Source of the DNA: Candidatus Gastranaerophilales bacterium | GTDB lineage: Bacteria; Cyanobacteriota; Vampirovibrionia; Gastranaerophilales; JAILCC01 | Length of the DNA stretch: 6,577 nt | Assembly: GCA_024408745.1 (NCBI GenBank) | Contig: JAKSUS010000067.1 | Location: 1 to 6,577, forward strand | Reading direction: 5' to 3' | In this document: positions 5,825 through 6,577 of the stretch, piece after piece | Position numbering within the stretch: the first letter of the stretch is position 1 | Layout: the number at the start of each line of letters is the position of its first letter | Position numbers and translations under genes: made by a program | The notes under the pieces: model-generated | What the model saw: the letters and a program-made list of their open reading frames with translations, nothing else | What the model was told of the DNA's origin: nothing | Databases searched by the model: none

Positions 5825-6385
5825 TTAAAGTATTGTTGGAAGATGTAACATTGCCTGAACCATTTTATCAATTTCTTCTCTTGTTTTATTTAATGATTCC
5901 TCATTATCAAAATATTCTTCTGTTTCTTTTATTAACTCTCTGGTTGTAACTATTTTTCCCTGCAGTTCTTTTAATAAGATTTTATTATCTTGTAAATTTC
6001 TATAGCGATTAAAGTGAGAGGTCATTTCCTTTAATGCCTCTAAAGGTCCGTCAACATTAGCTGATTTGACTACTATAAGCATCCCGACTAAAGTTTTAAC
6101 GCTATCCTTTTTTCCATAATCTGAATCGTTAAAAGAAAGTAAAGATTCAATACGTTCTTTTGGCAGATAGCATTTTGTATAAGGAGCCCCGGGAGTATAA
6201 TCTATATCTCTATAATTGCCTTCATTAATAATTAATTCATCATTCGGATATGATCTGGTTATTTTTTCAAACCATTTTGTAAGATAATTTATTGATTCCG
6301 AATACTTTGTTTTATCAGCTTCACTAATATTGAATTTTAATTTTGCACCAAAGTTGGTATAATAATTTGCTATATTAACTTTCAT
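5825..6385 (-). CDS. NFG-tagged protein with helical C-terminus, function unknown
   Basis: I do not recognise this 186-residue protein. It begins M-K-V-N-I-A-N-Y-Y-T-N-F-G-A-K-L, the clearest form of the tag shared with the two genes on the other strand. It has no signal peptide or membrane segment. A helix at about 21-46 is followed by 'SYPNDELIINEGNYRDIDY' (45-63), probably a beta hairpin, then 'PYTKCYLPKERIESLL' and 'SVKTLVGMLIVVKSA' (95-109). Residues about 113-180 are almost all helix-forming and highly charged ('LLKELQGKIVTTRELIKETE'), suggesting helical pairs or a short coiled coil. On its own strand, AAGGAA lies about five bases before the ATG, with a second AAAAGG farther up. It is transcribed towards the 5380 gene. 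Confidence 0.85.
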   Translation of the reverse strand: MKVNIANYYTNFGAKLKFNISEADKTKYSESINYLTKWFEKITRSYPNDELIINEGNYRDIDYTPGAPYTKCYLPKERIESLLSFNDSDYGKKDSVKTLVGMLIVVKSANVDGPLEALKEMTSHFNRYRNLQDNKILLKELQGKIVTTRELIKETEEYFDNEESLNKTREEIDKMVQAMLHLPTIL

Positions 6386-6406
6386 AATATTTCCTTTTTC
6401 CTTTTC

Positions 6407-6433
6407 ATATTTATATTAAAATCAAACATAAAA
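6407..6433 (-). promoter_or_regulatory. Conserved upstream block / probable promoter of the minus-strand gene
   Basis: The partner of the block at 4895-4921, read on the minus strand, agreeing at 24 of 27 positions and ending 21 bases before the start at 6385. It contains TATAAA at 6410-6415 as a possible -10. A further upstream CAAA (6437-6440, read on the minus strand) also matches the first copy at the same spacing. No strong -35 hexamer is present. Confidence 0.5.
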
Positions 6434-6577
6434 ATTTTTGCATTTTAATTTATAAATATTTTGGTGGAAACACTTGTATTTAATTATTGTCAAATATTCG
6501 CTTAAATTAACAACACACATAAAATAAGCCAAGATACAGGTTTGCCCCTTTTCCGACTTTTCAAATCAGATATTTAT

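Noticed and set aside
6488..6493. TTGACA on the minus strand as a perfect -35
   Set aside because: No -10-like hexamer occurs 16-18 bases downstream (TTTCCA or GTTTCC there), so it does not form a promoter.
6430..6577. Short open frames at the right edge on the minus strand
   Set aside because: The frames lack a ribosome site or a plausible protein, and one is closed by a stop at the window's edge. This stretch shows no supportable gene.
1..6577. CRISPR arrays, insertion sequences, tRNA or rRNA genes
   Set aside because: No spaced direct repeats, transposase-like frames, terminal inverted repeats or RNA-gene signatures were seen on either strand.

Overview
The window comes from an AT-rich bacterial genome. 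It looks like part of a chromosome from a flagellated or secretion-competent lineage. Three short genes on the right encode proteins whose N-termini carry a 'MK[I/V]...NFG' or 'NFKG' tag. From memory I associate this pattern with many hypothetical proteins of gut Vampirovibrionia/Gastranaerophilales (non-photosynthetic Cyanobacteria) and a few other AT-rich gut lineages. That placement is recollection and inference, not a database result.

Left block (1-2146, + strand): the end of a flagellar export-gate operon. A 5'-truncated fliP is followed by fliQ, a small secreted protein, and fliR. The last three are joined by stop/start overlaps of one base (TAATG), so they are probably translationally coupled. 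FliP, FliQ and FliR form the membrane entry pore of the flagellar type III export apparatus. Two things are unusual: FliQ carries a C-terminal hydrophilic tail of about 70 residues, and the exported 122-residue protein between fliQ and fliR resembles the small N-terminal domain found in front of secretins. No flhB follows fliR.

Middle block (2147-4807, + strand): a 157-bp spacer with a TATAAT box leads into an M20-family, peptidase T-like metallopeptidase. It starts at TTG with a signal peptide, and there is a well-placed internal alternative start at 2400. After 26 bp comes an integral-membrane acyltransferase of the acyltransferase-3/fucose O-acetylase type. These two are probably co-transcribed, but nothing in the sequence ties them to the flagellar genes.

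Right block (4808-6577): three small unrecognised genes sharing the N-terminal tag, two on + (4946-5296 and 5380-5760) and one on - (5825-6385), the last convergent with the second. Near-identical 27-base AT-rich blocks (24/27) sit 21-24 bases upstream of the first and third genes and probably contain their promoters. A hairpin lies in the 64-bp convergent gap. The 192 bp right of 6385 hold the promoter region of the minus-strand gene and otherwise nothing I can support. No RNA genes, mobile elements or CRISPR arrays are visible.
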